Shown here: positions 62,616 through 64,000 of the stretch, piece by piece | Position numbering within the stretch: the stretch's first letter is position 1 | Layout: every line of letters begins with the position of its first letter | Assembly (NCBI GenBank): GCA_009741485.1 | Contig: CM019218.1 | Span: 32,488,387 to 32,552,386, forward strand | Direction: 5' to 3' | Length of the DNA stretch: 64,000 bases | From: Malurus cyaneus samueli | Lineage: Eukaryota > Chordata > Aves > Passeriformes > Maluridae | Made by a program: the position numbers and the translations under genes | The notes under the pieces: generated by a model | Seen by the model: only the letters and a program-made list of their open reading frames with translations | What the model was told of the DNA's origin: nothing | The model's database searches: none

Positions 62616-64000
62616 CTCACGGTCATGGATACTCAGTTTTGGTGCTTGTCTGATTCCACACAATGTCATGAACACAAGAGAAGAGCTTGTGTTTTCAAAA
62701 ACTTTGTACCCCCTCTTGGGGAGAGCTCGATTCTAGACCATGGCATTCTCACACACTTTTTATTTCTACCTGAAAAATGGAACAGCAATGCTGAGATGTG
62801 ATTTACTTGGCAGGCTCACAGCGACTGTGATTAACAGGGATTTATATTGCTTGACACTTCTATTGTAATTGCTTCTCACAGGAGAAATATAAAATCTTAA
62901 AGGAAAAGAAATATTACAGGAGTGCCTTGGTGCTCCAAACAGGCTGCTCTGTTTATAGTACAGCAAAGTGGGTGTTTGATTTAAAGTTTGAATGCCAGGG
63001 AAAGGACTGCTCATCTCTATTTTGCTTTCATCTGTCCTGATGCCTTAGGTGTGGATGAGGTATTGGGTAACACCAGGAGAAGGAACCTCGGGGAGTTATC
63101 AATAATGGTCCCAGAAATCTGGGGAAAAGAATGAAAAAACTTTTTTTGAATGTATGATGAGCCTGTGTGGGGATGCTGTGCCAAAGACACTTTTCAATCT
63201 GTGTTGGATTTGTGTATCCTCTTCCAGTCTTTTGACTCAAAGTAAGTCAGTCAAAGGAGGACACATCCTTTATCTTCTTGGTTAAGTCTTCACTTTTACA
63301 GGCAAGCCACAGAGGATGAAAGTAGGATGGGACCAGTCTGTGTGGCATCTATGTGCATGTGTCAGACATTGTGCAATGTTCAGTTTGGGTATGGAATGAA
63401 AAAATGCCTGAGGGCAGATGTTGAGTAGTGCTGTGATCCATTCCTGGAATGGGTTGTCAGCCAATGCACATGATGGCAGTTGCTGCAATAAATGGAGTTG
63501 CACATTTCTGTTCTAGTGAGAAAAAAATTTCTCAGTAAAGATTTTGTTTCTGTAAATGAATTGTTAATTCTATTTTCCCAGTCATCAGACTCTTGTAGGA
63601 ACATCTCATTATACCAACCAGCAACAAAACTGGCTTTCTCATCTTGTTTTTGATTTTCATATAATTGTATCTTAAAACTAACCTAATTTTTGGAAGGAGG
63701 ACCAAACACATATAATTCTTTCTCCCACTGGTTCAGATTTGGTCTTATACAAAATTGCCAAAAAAAGTCAGGAAGAAGTCAGTGCTGCAACAGCTGAGCT
63801 TTCCAGTACAGAAAGCCTCCTTCATGCCTCCCAGTTTGCTCCACATTCTCAATCTCATTGAAGATTCTCCTGCTTTTGTGCACTGATTCTGTGTACCATC
63901 ACCTTTGCTACCGTAACCCAAGGGAGACATGCAGTCTAAAATCTTTGCACTATTCTGTCCGGCCCTCCTCCCAAGAGGTTTTGATGCAGCTTCATTCTGA

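Larger units (their letters stand above)
60119..64000 (+). other. RGS6: Start of the downstream RGS6 intron
   Basis: The sequence from the GTAAGA donor to the window end has no recognisable exon. The next DEP exon, expected to begin with the TDIVQW segment, is not present. A degenerate CR1 3' end lies at 62262-62615 and a 26-base tandem duplication at 62152-62200. The remainder is AT-rich, unremarkable sequence with only short chance reading frames. Confidence 0.8.

Noticed and set aside
63362..63383. GACATTGTGCAATGTTCAG, superficially like the next RGS6 exon (DIVQW)
   Set aside because: The translation breaks after a few residues and there is no polypyrimidine-AG acceptor or continuing DEP sequence.

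Overview
This is vertebrate nuclear DNA, almost certainly from a bird. It is AT-rich with very few interspersed repeats. The only clearly recognisable transposable elements are two degenerate, 5'-truncated CR1-type LINE 3' ends. The only protein-coding segment I can defend is one 100-base internal exon at 60019-60118 (+). It encodes the start of the DEP domain of an R7-family regulator of G-protein signalling, and its residues match RGS6 rather than its paralogue RGS7. It has a 15-base pyrimidine tract plus CAG acceptor, a GTAAGA donor, and phases (0 in, 1 out) that fit the known protein.

Layout: positions 1-60018 are read as one very large upstream RGS6 intron, or as an intron plus any non-coding 5' exons that I cannot identify. 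Positions 60119-64000 are the start of the next intron. I found neither the upstream exon that should carry the RGS6 start codon and N-terminus nor the next DEP exon. Nearly all open frames across the window are short, lack splice or codon-use support, and look like chance. I see no tRNA, rRNA, CRISPR array, prokaryotic gene, viral gene or intact mobile element.

The non-coding sequence holds simple repeats (T runs, TA and GT microsatellites, T/G-rich tracts and their A/C-rich counterparts) and several small tandem duplications. It also holds a probable ancient SINE/L2-type tail, several precise inverted repeats, and a few motif-level regulatory candidates (RFX-like X-box, CTCF-like site, POU/octamer palindrome). 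Any regulatory role is an inference from motif shape only.

I did not find a new biological system. The best leads are a perfect 12-bp-arm hairpin at 32551-32590, a near-consensus RFX site at 52580-52593, an 11-bp-arm inverted repeat with three TGATCA sites at 38876-38910, and a TA microsatellite that ends only 39 bases before the RGS6 exon.
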